NCBI RefSeq assembly: GCF_009363795.1
Contig: NZ_CP045420.1
Span: 2,957,001-3,021,000 of the forward strand
Reading direction: 5' to 3'
Length of the DNA stretch: 64,000 nucleotides
Source: Palleronia sp. THAF1
GTDB taxonomy: Bacteria; Pseudomonadota; Alphaproteobacteria; Rhodobacterales; Rhodobacteraceae
A model generated the notes under the pieces. It made no database searches. It was not told the DNA's origin and was given only the letters and a program-made list of their open reading frames with translations. A program made the translations under genes and the position numbers. The number at the start of each line of letters is the position of its first letter. The first letter of the stretch is position 1. Shown here in pieces: positions 26,770-34,972 of the stretch.

Positions 26770-27645
26770 ATGTTTCACGGGTCCATCGTCGCACTGGTCA
26801 CGCCGTTCAAGGACGGCAAGCTGGATCTCGACGCCCTGAAACGGCTGGTGGACTGGCATGTCGAAGAGGGCACCAGCGGCATCGTGCCCGTCGGCACCAC
26901 CGGTGAGACACCCACGCTTAGCCATTCTGAGCATGAGACCGTAGTGGCCGAAGTGGTCAAGCATGCCAACGGGCGCGTGAAGGTCATGGCGGGCGCCGGG
27001 TCCAACAACACGGTCGAGGCGATCAGGCTGGCCAAGCACGCGCAGGACGTGGGCGCGGACGGCGCGCTGGTCGTCACACCCTACTACAACAAGCCCACGC
27101 AAGCGGGGCTCTACGCGCATTTCCAAGCCGTGCACGACGCCACCGACATCCCGATCGTGATCTACAACATCCCCGGTCGGTCCATCGTCGATATGTCACC
27201 CGCCACCATGGGCGAACTGGCGAAACTGCCGCGCATCGTGGGCGTGAAGGACTCCACCGGCGATGTCGTGCGCGTGTCCGAGCAGCGGATCACCTGCGGC
27301 GCCGATTTCATCCAGCTATCGGGGGAAGACGCATCAGCCCTTGGCTTCAACATCCACGGCGGCGTCGGCTGTATTTCCGTCACGGCCAACGTCGCGCCGA
27401 AGCTATGCGCTGACTTCCAGAAGCTAATGGCCGACGGCGACTGGATGGCCGCGCGCGATCTGCACGACCGGCTGATGCCCTTGCACGAGGCCGTGTTCAC
27501 CGAGCCGGGCCTTGTCGGCGCGAAATACGCGCTGTCGCTGCTGGGTCGCTGTCAGGACGAAGTGCGCCTGCCGCTGGTGCCGCTGACCGAGGGTACGCGC
27601 CTTGTAATGAAGTCCACGATGGAGCGTCTGGGCCTGATCGGCTAG
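26770..27645 (+). CDS. dapA: 4-hydroxy-tetrahydrodipicolinate synthase
   Basis: 291 residues. DapA condenses pyruvate with aspartate semialdehyde in the lysine/diaminopimelate pathway. Visible are the TTGETPTLS active-site threonines (about 44-45), [11 protein letters not shown] with the catalytic Tyr, and the Schiff-base lysine in VGVKDSTGD (about 161). The ATG at 26770 follows AGGAA at 26757-26761. The frame upstream has no homology character. Confidence 0.96.
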   Translation: MFHGSIVALVTPFKDGKLDLDALKRLVDWHVEEGTSGIVPVGTTGETPTLSHSEHETVVAEVVKHANGRVKVMAGAGSNNTVEAIRLAKHAQDVGADGALVVTPYYNKPTQAGLYAHFQAVHDATDIPIVIYNIPGRSIVDMSPATMGELAKLPRIVGVKDSTGDVVRVSEQRITCGADFIQLSGEDASALGFNIHGGVGCISVTANVAPKLCADFQKLMADGDWMAARDLHDRLMPLHEAVFTEPGLVGAKYALSLLGRCQDEVRLPLVPLTEGTRLVMKSTMERLGLIG

Positions 27646-27654
27646 GCGATCTGT

Positions 27655-27682
27655 GGGCGGGGCTGCTGGACAGACCCCGCCC
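27655..27682 (+). terminator. Strong GC hairpin between dapA and smpB
   Basis: GGGCGGGG (27655-27662) pairs perfectly with CCCCGCCC (27675-27682) over a 12-nt loop, 9 nt after the dapA stop. There is no following T run, so it may pause or partly terminate transcription rather than fully separate dapA from smpB. Confidence 0.4.
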
Positions 27683-27701
27683 GCCTGCCTATCTGCACCG
27701 A

Positions 27702-28175
27702 ATGGCAAAACCCAAGGACAACCCGAATTACAAGGTGATCGCCGAGAATCGGCGCGCGCGCTACGACTATGCAATCGAGGACGACCTTGAGTGCGGGATT
27801 ATCCTGCAGGGGTCCGAAGTAAAGTCCCTACGCACCGGTCAATCCAACATCGCCGAAAGCTATGCCACTGTCGATGACGGAGAGCTGTGGCTGGTGAACG
27901 CGTACATCGCTCCGTACGAGCAGGCGATGTTTGGCCACGAAGATCGCGCCCGTCGCAAGTTGCTGGTCAATCGCAAGGAACTGGCGCGGCTATGGTCAGA
28001 CACCCAGCGCAAGGGCATGACGCTTGTGCCTTTGGTGCTGTACTTCAATCACCGCGGCATGGCGAAGCTGAAGATTGGGATCGCAAAGGGCAAGAAAGCG
28101 CCCGACAAGCGCGCGACAGAGGCCAAGCGCGACTGGCAGCGCCAAAAGCAGCGGCTGCTGAAAGACCATGGTTGA
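27702..28175 (+). CDS. smpB: SsrA-binding protein
   Basis: 157 residues. SmpB binds tmRNA and brings it to stalled ribosomes. Family landmarks are [41 protein letters not shown] and [22 protein letters not shown]. The basic C-terminal tail ([19 protein letters not shown]) is the part that enters the mRNA channel. No ssrA RNA is found in the window. The stop is 9 nt from the end of a convergent AHL-binding-domain gene. Confidence 0.96.
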   Translation: MAKPKDNPNYKVIAENRRARYDYAIEDDLECGIILQGSEVKSLRTGQSNIAESYATVDDGELWLVNAYIAPYEQAMFGHEDRARRKLLVNRKELARLWSDTQRKGMTLVPLVLYFNHRGMAKLKIGIAKGKKAPDKRATEAKRDWQRQKQRLLKDHG

Positions 28176-28184
28176 GCGGAAAGC

Positions 28185-28685
28185 TCAGGACTTTCCACGC
28201 TTGTGGCTCATGCGCGCGGATAAAGTGGAAAGGTAGTCCGCAAAGGCGGCATCCTTCGTGGCGGACAGGGTCAAACGGTGGGTGTCTGTAAGCAGTTCAA
28301 GCGCCTGCTCTTTCTCCGCATCGGAAAACGGCGCATCCGTGCGCGCGAATGCCCCCATACTCTGCGACCCCTCGGCAGAAGTTGAGACAACCACCCAATG
28401 GTTCATCCCGAAGTCGCGAGCAGCGCCGAAAATGTTCTTTTCGTCCAGCTTTATCAAGGCGTTCCACTCGGCAATACCGGCGTTCGCCAAGCTCCAGCGC
28501 ACGGCTGGGTCGTCCATCACAACACCTTGGGAGAAATAGTATTCCACCCATTCAGGTGAGTATGTCTGGAACAGGTAAGTCGGACCGGCAAACTTCAAAT
28601 GAAGCGCCGCTGCAAATCCCGCGGGTGCCAATTTCCGCATCTCTTCTATGAGCGAGTCGATTTGGTTCGTTTTACTCGTTGTCAC
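28185..28685 (-). CDS. LuxR-type autoinducer-binding-domain protein lacking the DNA-binding domain
   Basis: 166 residues from a GTG at 28685, chosen because GGGGAG lies 7 nt upstream; the open frame beyond it is not homologous. The protein matches the N-terminal AHL-binding domain of LuxR regulators. The invariant pocket residues keep the TraR spacing: W46, Y50, D59, W74 (offsets +4, +9, +15). The C-terminal helix-turn-helix is completely absent. The frame ends RMSHKRGKS, and only 9 nt separate it from the intact smpB gene, so there is no remnant. It is the third gene in a luxR-luxI cluster and could dimerise with, and inhibit, the full LuxR, like the truncated TraR proteins (TrlR) of Agrobacterium. 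This function is inferred. Confidence 0.85.
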   Translation of the reverse strand: MTTSKTNQIDSLIEEMRKLAPAGFAAALHLKFAGPTYLFQTYSPEWVEYYFSQGVVMDDPAVRWSLANAGIAEWNALIKLDEKNIFGAARDFGMNHWVVVSTSAEGSQSMGAFARTDAPFSDAEKEQALELLTDTHRLTLSATKDAAFADYLSTLSARMSHKRGKS

Positions 28686-28975
28686 GCCGTTCTCCCCAGC
28701 ATTGCTGCCCAAGCAAGCACGTACCACTGGAACTGAACGATAGAGCGGCGTGCGGGCCGTCAATGTCAAGAATTCTTCGGCGCCGCAATGCAGCGCCGAA
28801 CAGGTCGATTGAGGTTAGCCGCGGGCACCAGAAGAACATGCTCATCCCATTCCAGACAGCATGGGATGTTCTTAGGCATGATATAATCCATCTTTCTCAT
28901 GAACGGCACGCTCCCCATCACGGCAATGACCCACGCAACATAACATACAATCGGGCTTCGTGTCCTTTATGTCCG
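28686..28975. other. 290-nt gap between luxI and the HTH-less luxR-like gene
   Basis: No protein-like frame is present. The gap holds the GGGGAG ribosome site for the downstream gene at its left end and a bulged hairpin at 28832-28873. Base composition is more AT-rich than in the neighbouring metabolic genes. A promoter for the HTH-less gene is likely here, because luxI ends 290 nt before it. Confidence 0.45.
28832..28873 (-). repeat. Bulged inverted repeat downstream of luxI
   Basis: AAGAACAT (28832-28839) pairs with ATGTTCTT (28866-28873), and inside it CCCAT pairs with ATGGG, leaving a 6-nt bulge on one side and a 10-nt loop. The total is 13 paired bases. No T run follows on either strand, so this is probably not a plain terminator. 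It may be an operator or a structured RNA element in the leader of the HTH-less luxR-like gene. Confidence 0.5.
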
Positions 28976-29608
28976 TCAAACACTCACACGTCGCGCCGTT
29001 TCCACCGTTTCATGCTCCACTGGAACCTGCAGGACTGCGTAGCTGCGTCCGTCCTGCGCACTGCGCCACCGATCACCAATCTGACTGACATTGCCGTATC
29101 CCAGCTTTCGTAAGGAACGTGTAAACGCCGGAACTGTAAGAGCAACCATCTCGGCAGCATTAAGAGTAACCGCGCACGCGACAAGCCCGGCGACCACCGT
29201 TGCCAATGCCTCTTCACGCTCTGCAGCCGACACCAGACTCTCGCAAAGCAAGAGACGCGTGATCTCAGCGGCATCGGCGAAGTCCCGCCCGGCCGGTATG
29301 GCGGTTGGCGGGATGTCGGCTAGCGCGCCACGAGCGGCATCTGCCATCATGCAGCCGGTTTGCCCCCAGCGCGCGTCGTAACGCATGATTCGCGCTCCGC
29401 CGATGACTCGCCCACCTATCATCGCGACGGAATAGAGGGCAGTAGGATTGTCGTATTGGTCCATTTCCATGTCGTGGTCATGGGGGATCGACCACGACAA
29501 TGTATCCACGAAGAACCGCTTTCGCAGTTGCAGGAATTGCGAATATGAACCACCATGGGTTGCGAAGTCACGAAAGCCGAAGGTCGCGCCGGTAATTGTC
29601 TGTGGCAT
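28976..29608 (-). CDS. luxI: Acyl-homoserine-lactone synthase, LuxI family
   Basis: 210 residues from the ATG at 29608, preceded by a weak GGAA; an in-frame ATG at 29620 would add four residues. Conserved LuxI positions align exactly by spacing: R29, F33 and W39 (RKRFF and DTLSW), then D50, D53 and R73 (GGARIM), with the E115-x2-R118 pair in AAEITRLL. The enzyme makes N-acyl-homoserine lactone from acyl-ACP and S-adenosylmethionine. The acyl chain length cannot be predicted from the sequence. It lies 90 nt downstream of luxR on the same strand, with an AT-rich inverted repeat between them. Confidence 0.92.
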   Translation of the reverse strand: MPQTITGATFGFRDFATHGGSYSQFLQLRKRFFVDTLSWSIPHDHDMEMDQYDNPTALYSVAMIGGRVIGGARIMRYDARWGQTGCMMADAARGALADIPPTAIPAGRDFADAAEITRLLLCESLVSAAEREEALATVVAGLVACAVTLNAAEMVALTVPAFTRSLRKLGYGNVSQIGDRWRSAQDGRSYAVLQVPVEHETVETARRVSV

Positions 29609-29623
29609 TGGAGTTTCCATCTG

Positions 29624-29653
29624 AAGTTGCAGTATAATATTTATCTACAACTT
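29624..29653 (-). promoter_or_regulatory. Inverted repeat upstream of luxI, candidate regulator-binding site
   Basis: The arms AAGTTG (29624-29629) and CAACTT (29648-29653) bound a 30-nt AT-rich element. Matching continues inward for a few bases with one mismatch (AAGTTGtAG against AAGTTGcAG). It does not match the canonical Vibrio lux box. Location directly between luxR and luxI suggests a site for the adjacent LuxR. It lies very close to the luxI start, so it could also act as a repressor site or leader structure. Confidence 0.5.
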
Positions 29654-29698
29654 TAGATTTAATCCGCACAGCCGTGTTTTACTGTTTCCTGCGCCGCA

Positions 29699-30319
29699 TC
29701 AATCCAGCCAACCAAGACGTGTTGCATCCATCACGGCCTGCATATTCGTGCGCGCAGACAGCTTGCCACGCCCGTTCGTCAGTCTCTGCTTCACGGCGCT
29801 TTCGCTGATTCCAAGCTCAAAGGCGATCTCTTTCAGCATGCGCCCCTCGCCCAGCAGACGAAACGCCTCTTGTTCGGCCCTCGTCAGCAGATTTTCGGGG
29901 CGTACGTCCCTGTCCACACCTTGCAGATTCGCGATCAGCGAACGCAGCTCATCGTCCGTGAACTCACGATCGGACCGGGCAAAGCTTCCGAAAGAGCGCA
30001 GAGAGGTGTCTTTGTCGTGCGACAGGCAAACCGCTGCGCCGAAAGTCAGTCCATGATCTGCGGCGTCGGCAAGAATGCCGCGCGGATCGTTCGCTGCAAG
30101 CGTGCTCCACCGGATCGCACCGGTGTTCCGGTAAATCCAGCGCATAACCGGATCATCGAGCATATAGCCCCGGCGGGTATAGGTGTCTGCCCAGGCTGCG
30201 GGATAGGTGTTCTGCTCAAACTCCGGGAAGGCGAACCCGACGCGCAGCGCGATGTGGTAACCAGCGGGCGCCAAGAATGCCACGGCGTCGACAGCCTTGA
30301 TGTGCGTGGCTTCGTCCAT
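29699..30319 (-). CDS. luxR: LuxR family AHL-responsive transcriptional regulator
   Basis: 206 residues, somewhat shorter than the usual 235-250. The AHL-binding domain covers about 5-135 with W43, Y47, D56 and W71 at canonical spacing. The C-terminal helix-turn-helix starts at LLTRAEQEAFRLLGEG and continues KEIAFELGISESAVKQRL and then ends MDATRLGWLD, as in GerE-type domains. It should sense the product of the adjacent luxI. The start ATG at 30319 has AGGGGCG close upstream and GGAGG further away. It lies upstream of luxI in the same direction. Confidence 0.93.
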   Translation of the reverse strand: MDEATHIKAVDAVAFLAPAGYHIALRVGFAFPEFEQNTYPAAWADTYTRRGYMLDDPVMRWIYRNTGAIRWSTLAANDPRGILADAADHGLTFGAAVCLSHDKDTSLRSFGSFARSDREFTDDELRSLIANLQGVDRDVRPENLLTRAEQEAFRLLGEGRMLKEIAFELGISESAVKQRLTNGRGKLSARTNMQAVMDATRLGWLD

Positions 30320-30570
30320 ACGCCCCTATCAATATCCTCCACCAATCAACTGCAATGTCGGGTCTCATGAATTGATGGAGATTCGCGAAAGATCCCGGAC
30401 ACGTTTCTGCTATAACGACCTGCCGTCACTTTCCGCAAAGGTTAAATACGACCAGAAGTTGCGCCAAACACGCGTCCGGTATCGCAATATTTCGTTTGCG
30501 ATCCGCCGGTCTTGCACCTGCGTGGCTGGTGATCTAGCGCCGAATGCGACCGCCGCACAGGACGCATTCC

Positions 30571-31425
30571 ATGACCGACGATCCCCGTACGCTCGTTTCG
30601 ACCGACTGGTTGGCTAAACACATCAACGATCCGGACCTGAGGATTGTCGATGCCTCGTGGCACATGCCCGATCAGAACCGCGACGCACGCGCCGAATACG
30701 ACGCAGCCCACATTCCCGGTGCCCGTTTCTTTGACATCGACGAAATTTCGGACCAGCGCTCAGAGTTGCCGCACATGGCCCCGCCGCCAGAGAAGTTCAT
30801 CAGCCGGATGCGCGCTATGGGCATCGGCGACGGCCATCAGGTCATCGTGTACGACACCCACGGGATGCTGTCGGCCGCGCGCGTCTGGTGGACCTTCAAG
30901 CTGATGGGCAAGGACGACGTGGCCGTTCTGGATGGTGGCCTGCCCAAATGGCAGGCCGAGGGCCGCGAGATCGAGGATATGCCCCCCGTCATCCGCGACC
31001 GCCACATGACCGTGACCCGCCGCAACCACCTTGTGCGCGACGTGACGCAGGTGGCAGAGGCGTCGAAGCTGGACACGCCGCAAATCCTTGACGCCCGCGC
31101 CGCCGAGCGGTTCGCCGGATCGGTGAAGGAGCCGCGTGAAGGACTGCGGGCGGGCCATATCCCCGGATCGAAGAACCTGCCCTTCAACCGGCTGTTGCAC
31201 GACGATGGCACGATGAAGGACGAAGCAGGCCTGCGCGCCGAATTCGACGCAGCCGGCATCGACCTTGGGCGGCCCGTCATCACCACTTGCGGGTCCGGCA
31301 TCACGGCCGCGGTGCTAGCCCTTGGACTTGCCCGGATCGGCCACGACGACTGGTCGGTCTACGATGGATCATGGACGGAATGGGGCGCGTTCGCCGACCT
31401 TCCCGTCGCAACCGGAGACGCCTGA
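30571..31425 (+). CDS. sseA: 3-mercaptopyruvate sulfurtransferase
   Basis: 284 residues with two rhodanese domains. The N-terminal inactive one contains DPDLRIVDASWHMP and YDAAHIPGARFFDID. The C-terminal domain ends with the active cysteine loop TTCGSGITAAVLALGL; CGSGIT is the mercaptopyruvate-specific form rather than the CRKGVT of thiosulfate sulfurtransferases. The enzyme moves sulfur from 3-mercaptopyruvate to an acceptor. Its stop overlaps the aminotransferase start as TGATG. The ATG at 30571 is preferred over an upstream in-frame ATG at 30544 because the family begins near TDDPRTLVST. Confidence 0.93.
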   Translation: MTDDPRTLVSTDWLAKHINDPDLRIVDASWHMPDQNRDARAEYDAAHIPGARFFDIDEISDQRSELPHMAPPPEKFISRMRAMGIGDGHQVIVYDTHGMLSAARVWWTFKLMGKDDVAVLDGGLPKWQAEGREIEDMPPVIRDRHMTVTRRNHLVRDVTQVAEASKLDTPQILDARAAERFAGSVKEPREGLRAGHIPGSKNLPFNRLLHDDGTMKDEAGLRAEFDAAGIDLGRPVITTCGSGITAAVLALGLARIGHDDWSVYDGSWTEWGAFADLPVATGDA

Positions 31426-32606
31426 TGTTTTCCAATCTCAAGGACCAGCCCGCAGACAAGATCCTGATGCTAATGGCCAGCTACAAGGAGGACGCGCGGT
31501 CGGACAAGCTCGACCTTGGCGTCGGCGTCTATAAGGATGCGCAGGGCAATACGCCCGTCATGCGTGCCGTGAAAGCCGCTGAAAAGCGTATCTGGGAAGA
31601 GCAGACCACCAAAAGCTACGTCGCGCTCGCCGGTGATTCCGCCTTTGCCGACGCCATGCGTGATCTTGTGCTAGGCGACAGTGTGTCAGCCGACCGCGTG
31701 GCCGCCATCGCCACGCCCGGCGGCACCGGCGCCTTCCGGCAGGGCGTAGACCTGATCCGCACGGCCAATCCCGACGCGACCGTCTGGATTTCGGCCCCCA
31801 CCTGGCCGAACCACGTCTCGATCCTGAAAACCGTGGGACAGGCATTCAAGGAATACCGCTACTTCGACACCACCACCGGTGAGGTCGATTTCGACGGCAT
31901 GATGGCGGACCTCGACGGCATCAAGGAAGGCGATGTCGTCCTGCTGCACGGCTGCTGCCACAACCCCACCGGCGCGAACCTGTCCGGCGAGCAGTGGAGC
32001 GGCGTGGCCCAGCTTCTGCGCCAGAAAAAGGCGCTGCCCTTTGTCGATATCGCCTACCAGGGCTTCGGCGACGGTCTGGACGAGGACGCCGCAGGCACGC
32101 GTATTCTGGCCGAGACCCAGCCCGAAATGCTGATCGGTGCGTCATGTTCGAAGAACTTCGGTGTCTATCGTGACCGGGTCGGCTTGCTGATGGCCGTGGG
32201 CGACTCGGCGAACAAGAAGACCACGCAGGGCAACCTGAACCACCTGAACCGGCAGAACTACTCGTTCCCGCCGGACCATGGCGCTCGCGTTGTCACCACC
32301 ATCCTGACCGACCCCGATCTGCGTGCCGACTGGCAGGCGGAGCTGGAAGACATGCGCACCGGCATGCTGGTCTTGCGCCAGCAACTCGCCGATGAACTGC
32401 GCCAGCGCCTGAACGATGATCGGTTTGATTTCATCGCTCGGCACCGGGGCATGTTCAGCCGCCTTGGCGTGGACGAAGCGAAGGTCGAGGCCATGCGCAA
32501 AGATCACGGCGTTTACATGGTGTCCGACAGCCGCATGAACATCGCAGGTCTGAACGCTCAAACCGTCCCGATCTTGGCGGACGCTATCGCCAAGACCTGC
32601 CGCTGA
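31425..32606 (+). CDS. Class I aromatic/aspartate aminotransferase (TyrB/AspC type)
   Basis: 393 residues. The N-terminus (LKDQPADKILMLMASYKED, then LDLGVGVYKDAQG) is typical of AspC/TyrB. GGTGAFRQGVDLI, CCHNPTGANLSGEQW and the PLP lysine in GASCSKNFGVYRDRVG are all visible, as is the C-terminal substrate arginine region (SDSRMNIAGL). It transfers amino groups between aromatic or acidic amino acids and 2-oxoglutarate. Since it is translationally coupled to 3-mercaptopyruvate sulfurtransferase, cysteine may be a substrate (making 3-mercaptopyruvate); this is inference. Confidence 0.93.
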   Translation: MFSNLKDQPADKILMLMASYKEDARSDKLDLGVGVYKDAQGNTPVMRAVKAAEKRIWEEQTTKSYVALAGDSAFADAMRDLVLGDSVSADRVAAIATPGGTGAFRQGVDLIRTANPDATVWISAPTWPNHVSILKTVGQAFKEYRYFDTTTGEVDFDGMMADLDGIKEGDVVLLHGCCHNPTGANLSGEQWSGVAQLLRQKKALPFVDIAYQGFGDGLDEDAAGTRILAETQPEMLIGASCSKNFGVYRDRVGLLMAVGDSANKKTTQGNLNHLNRQNYSFPPDHGARVVTTILTDPDLRADWQAELEDMRTGMLVLRQQLADELRQRLNDDRFDFIARHRGMFSRLGVDEAKVEAMRKDHGVYMVSDSRMNIAGLNAQTVPILADAIAKTCR

Positions 32607-32642
32607 TCTACCCTCCTGTCCGACACCGGACAGGAGAGCCCC

Positions 32643-33023
32643 ATGGAGACCGAACAGATCGAGACGGGCACATTCGAGCGCTGGACGCCGGATGACGTCG
32701 AGGCCGCGCTCGCGAATCACGAGATTGTCGTGATCGACGTACGCTCGCCGCAGGAATTCGCGGTCGAGCATATCGAAGGCGCGATGCTGATGCCCATGCC
32801 GTTCTTCCGCGCCGACCACCTGCCGACGCAGGATGGCAAGCGTATCGTTCTGCACTGCGGTAGTGGCCTGCGATCAGAGCGGATGGCCAAGATCGCGTCA
32901 GAGGCGGGGATTGATCCCATCGCCCACCTCGAAGGCGGCTTCACCGCGTGGAAAGAGGCCAAGAAGCCCCACATTGGGACCGATTTCATGTCGGGTGCTC
33001 CGAAAAAGGTCATGCCGAAATAG
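32643..33023 (+). CDS. Single-domain rhodanese-like protein
   Basis: 126 residues. One rhodanese domain: DVEAALANHEIVVIDVRSPQ, EHIEGAMLMP, and the active cysteine in LHCGSGLRSERMA (about residue 79), then HLEGGFTAWKEA. The C-terminal tail (KKPHIGTDFMSGAPKKVMPK) is an extension. It would carry sulfur as a persulfide. It is 36 nt downstream of the aminotransferase with an AGGAGAG site before ATG 32643, so it probably belongs to the same sulfur-transfer operon. Confidence 0.9.
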   Translation: METEQIETGTFERWTPDDVEAALANHEIVVIDVRSPQEFAVEHIEGAMLMPMPFFRADHLPTQDGKRIVLHCGSGLRSERMAKIASEAGIDPIAHLEGGFTAWKEAKKPHIGTDFMSGAPKKVMPK

Positions 33024-33212
33024 ACACCGGTATGCCGCAGAAGGACAGGTTAGCGCCCTGTTTCTCTTTGCTTTTCTAATTTCCCATCCCGATCCATCAA
33101 CCGGCCAAAACGACTGATCCGTCGTGCCTAGGCGTGAAAATGCCGGTTCGGGTGATGACATCGCCCTCATGGGCTCCATGGTTAACGCCTTACCATTGTA
33201 AAGGAGTTGCCC

Positions 33213-34682
33213 ATGTCCATCGGTATATGGATCAGCCTAGCTGCCTACTTCGTCCTGATGCTCGGCATCGGACTATATGCGTGGCGAAAATCCACGTCCA
33301 ACTCCGAAGAATACGTGTTGGGCGGTCGCAACCTTCCCCCCGCCGTCGCGGCGTTGTCGGCAGGTGCGTCGGATATGTCCGGCTGGTTGCTGTTGGGCCT
33401 TCCGGGCGCGCTGTACGCCGCTGGCCTGATCGAGGCTTGGATCGGCATCGGCCTCTTCTTCGGCGCGCTGGCGAACTGGATCATCGTCGCCCCGCGCCTG
33501 CGTGAACAGACAGAACGTTATGACAACTCGCTGACGATCCCCGCCTTCCTTGCCAACCGCTTCCCGTCTCAGGCCACCGTGCTGCGCGTCGTGTCGGCGG
33601 TCATCATCGTGATCTTCTTCTCCGTCTACACAGCCTCCGGCTTGGTCGGGGGCGGCAAGCTGGTGCAGTCGGCATTCGACGGCAACTATCAGGTCGGCGT
33701 CTGGCTGACGCTGGGCGTCGTGCTGGCCTACACGGTCGTCGGCGGCTTTCTTGCTGTGTCACTGACCGACTTCGTGCAGGGCTGCATCATGGTGTCCGCA
33801 CTCGTCATCATGCCGCTGATCGTCCTGTACGCCGGTGAGGGCGGCGGTTTCGACCAAGCCGCGAACACCCTGTCAGAGGTGGACGGCTTCACCTTATCAC
33901 TGTTCGACGGGCTGACGCTGTTCGGCTGGTTATCCGCGGTCACGTGGGGCTTGGGCTACTTCGGGCAACCGCACATCATCGTGCGCTTCATGGCGATCAA
34001 ATCGGTTCCGGCCGTCGCCACCGCGCGCAACATCGGCATGACGTGGATGGGCATCTCGCTGATCGGCGCCATCGGCATCGGCATCTTGGGCCGCGCCTAT
34101 GTCGAGCGGAACGGCGTGACGGTGGACGACCCCGAGACGATCTTCGTCGTCCTGTCGAACCTGCTGTTCCACCCGCTTGTCACCGGCTTCCTCTACGCCG
34201 CGTTGTTGGCCGCGATCATGTCCACGGTCTCGTCACAGCTTCTGGTCGCGTCGTCGTCGCTGGCAGAGGACTTCTACCGACTGTTCGTCCGCCGCAACGC
34301 GTCGGAGACCGAGGTGGTGAACATCGGTCGTCTTGCCGTCGTGGCGGTCGGCGTCGTCGCCGCCTTCATCGCGCGCGATCCCGACAGTCAGGTGCTGGGA
34401 CTGGTGTCGAATGCCTGGGCCGGCTTCGGTGCCGCGTTCGGCCCGCTGATCATCCTGTCGCTGACGTGGAGCCGTATGACCGGCGCAGGCGCCGTCGCGG
34501 GCCTTGTGGTCGGTGCGGGTGTCGTGGGCCTGTGGATCCTGATGGGCTGGGGCTCCAGCTTCCTTGGCGGACCGGGCATCTACTCGATCATCCCCGGCTT
34601 CATCGCCGCCTTCATCGCGATCATTGCCGTCAGCCTGGCGACCGAGGACAGCGGAGAACACCGCGCGGTCGCGGCGGAGTAA
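33213..34682 (+). CDS. putP: Sodium/proline symporter
   Basis: 489 residues with about 13 transmembrane helices of the sodium:solute symporter family. The segment LSAGASDMSGWLLLGLPGALY (about 50-70) is the PutP sodium-binding signature. Also visible are GGFLAVSLTDFVQGCIM and WGLGYFGQPHIIVRFMA. It imports proline with Na+, as carbon/nitrogen source or osmoprotectant. The ATG at 33213 follows AAGGAG at 33201-33206; a TTG at 33207 is also in frame but has no spacing. A strong terminator follows at 34709. No putA is adjacent. Confidence 0.94.
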   Translation: MSIGIWISLAAYFVLMLGIGLYAWRKSTSNSEEYVLGGRNLPPAVAALSAGASDMSGWLLLGLPGALYAAGLIEAWIGIGLFFGALANWIIVAPRLREQTERYDNSLTIPAFLANRFPSQATVLRVVSAVIIVIFFSVYTASGLVGGGKLVQSAFDGNYQVGVWLTLGVVLAYTVVGGFLAVSLTDFVQGCIMVSALVIMPLIVLYAGEGGGFDQAANTLSEVDGFTLSLFDGLTLFGWLSAVTWGLGYFGQPHIIVRFMAIKSVPAVATARNIGMTWMGISLIGAIGIGILGRAYVERNGVTVDDPETIFVVLSNLLFHPLVTGFLYAALLAAIMSTVSSQLLVASSSLAEDFYRLFVRRNASETEVVNIGRLAVVAVGVVAAFIARDPDSQVLGLVSNAWAGFGAAFGPLIILSLTWSRMTGAGAVAGLVVGAGVVGLWILMGWGSSFLGGPGIYSIIPGFIAAFIAIIAVSLATEDSGEHRAVAAE

Positions 34683-34708
34683 ACCTGCTTTTCCAAGCTG
34701 AATGACGA

Positions 34709-34738
34709 AGGGCCCGTTCCGAAAGGATCGGGCCCTTA
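34709..34738 (+). terminator. Intrinsic terminator after putP
   Basis: AAGGGCCCG (34709-34717) pairs with CGGGCCCTT (34730-34738), 26 nt after the putP stop, followed by ATTGATT. The stem is 9 bp and GC-rich. The T content of the tail is modest, but the arm itself ends in TT. Confidence 0.75.
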
Positions 34739-34894
34739 TTGATTCCATCCCCAGTCTGACATCAGTTGATCATGACGCGCGGCTACGAAAGGTTCGGGAA
34801 CTGCCTGCGCTTGCGTGCCAATCCTCGCACAGCGATCAGACCTTCAGTCTCACCGGCCCCGCCACTTCACATAGTCGACGCCAAGAAACGCGAA

Positions 34895-34923
34895 AAGGCC
34901 CGGATCGCGATGATCCGGGCCTT
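34895..34923 (-). terminator. Intrinsic terminator after amtB
   Basis: AAGGCCCGGATC (34895-34906) pairs with GATCCGGGCCTT (34912-34923) over a 5-nt loop. Read on the reverse strand, the 12-bp stem is followed by TTTTCG, the right shape for ending the glnK-amtB transcript about 50 nt after the amtB stop. Together with the putP terminator it insulates the two convergent units; the rest of 34683-34972 has no gene. Confidence 0.8.
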
Positions 34924-34972
34924 CCGCTTTACGGTGCCGGGCGGGGGAGGAGGTCCGCCTGGAACCGATCTC

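Noticed and set aside
28185-28685. The HTH-less luxR-like gene as a pseudogene fragment
   Set aside because: It has a strong ribosome site, a complete AHL pocket and an independent stop, and no helix-turn-helix remnant can be fitted between it and smpB.
28185-30319. The quorum-sensing locus as a recently acquired island
   Set aside because: Its intergenic parts are AT-richer, but there are no flanking repeats, transposases or integrases, and codon use of luxR and luxI is not clearly different by eye.
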